The notes under the pieces were generated by a model that was not told the origin of the DNA, searched no databases, and was given only the letters and a program-made list of their open reading frames with translations. Of a stretch of DNA of 14,629 nucleotides, positions 14,591 to 14,629 are shown one piece after another (positions within the stretch are counted from its first letter, which is position 1; each line of letters begins with the position of its first letter). The stretch comes from an uncultured Collinsella sp. (lineage in GTDB: Bacteria > Actinomycetota > Coriobacteriia > Coriobacteriales > Coriobacteriaceae): positions 1 to 14,629 of the forward strand of contig CABVAY010000044.1 of the NCBI GenBank assembly GCA_902496455.1. Direction: 5' to 3'. Both the position numbers and the translations under genes were made by a program.

Positions 14591-14629
14591 GATTCTTAGG
14601 CCCGCGCATGTCTTGTAGATACCGACGGA

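Noticed and set aside
1..14629. CRISPR arrays, tRNA, rRNA, insertion sequences or defence systems
   Set aside because: No regular repeat-spacer pattern, cloverleaf, transposase or recognisable anti-phage gene set was seen; the SNF2 gene alone, next to dnaE, is not evidence of a defence island.

Overview
The window looks like chromosomal DNA of a high-GC, strictly anaerobic actinobacterium. A Collinsella-type member of the Coriobacteriia is the best guess. The reasons are the strong G/C bias at third codon positions, an actinobacterial-style DnaE with a complete PHP metal site, a superoxide reductase, and a formate-tetrahydrofolate ligase. The genus is inferred from gene style and was not searched. 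All recognised genes lie on the + strand.

Layout. Bases 1-197 hold the last 64 codons of a membrane protein, probably an MFS transporter. They sit in a distinctly AT-richer stretch (about 46% GC over 1-360 by hand count) that ends before dnaE. Then follow dnaE (438-4241), the replicative polymerase; a SWIM/SNF2 helicase gene (4280-7753) 38 bases downstream and probably co-transcribed; a small superoxide reductase (7919-8281); a clear terminator; a 661-residue NAD-synthetase-family protein (8399-10384); the overlapping ruvC-ruvA-ruvB operon (10522-12730); and fhs (12862-14529) with a strong terminator. The only gene-free stretches are short: 240 bases before dnaE and about 100-165 bases elsewhere.

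How the genes fit together. dnaE, the SNF2 ATPase and ruvCAB form a replication, DNA remodelling and recombinational repair neighbourhood. The ruvCAB promoter carries a textbook LexA/SOS-box core (GAAC-AGAC-GTTC) directly after an extended -10 element, so the Holliday-junction operon should be damage-inducible. The superoxide reductase and fhs fit an anaerobic lifestyle: oxygen-stress defence and formate-dependent one-carbon supply.

The most unusual item is the NAD-synthetase-family protein. It keeps the two-domain fold pattern (nitrilase-like amidase plus synthetase), but it has lost the recognisable catalytic triad of the first domain and the SGGxDS ATP loop of the second. It also has a helical, Gly/Gln/Pro-rich C-terminal extension. 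The reading frame is intact and has the same codon bias as its neighbours, so it looks like a maintained pseudoenzyme with a different, unknown job. Other points of interest are a superoxide reductase that has lost the cysteines of its accessory iron site, lineage-type inserts in DnaE, and a promoter-like element placed ahead of a terminator upstream of the pseudoenzyme gene.
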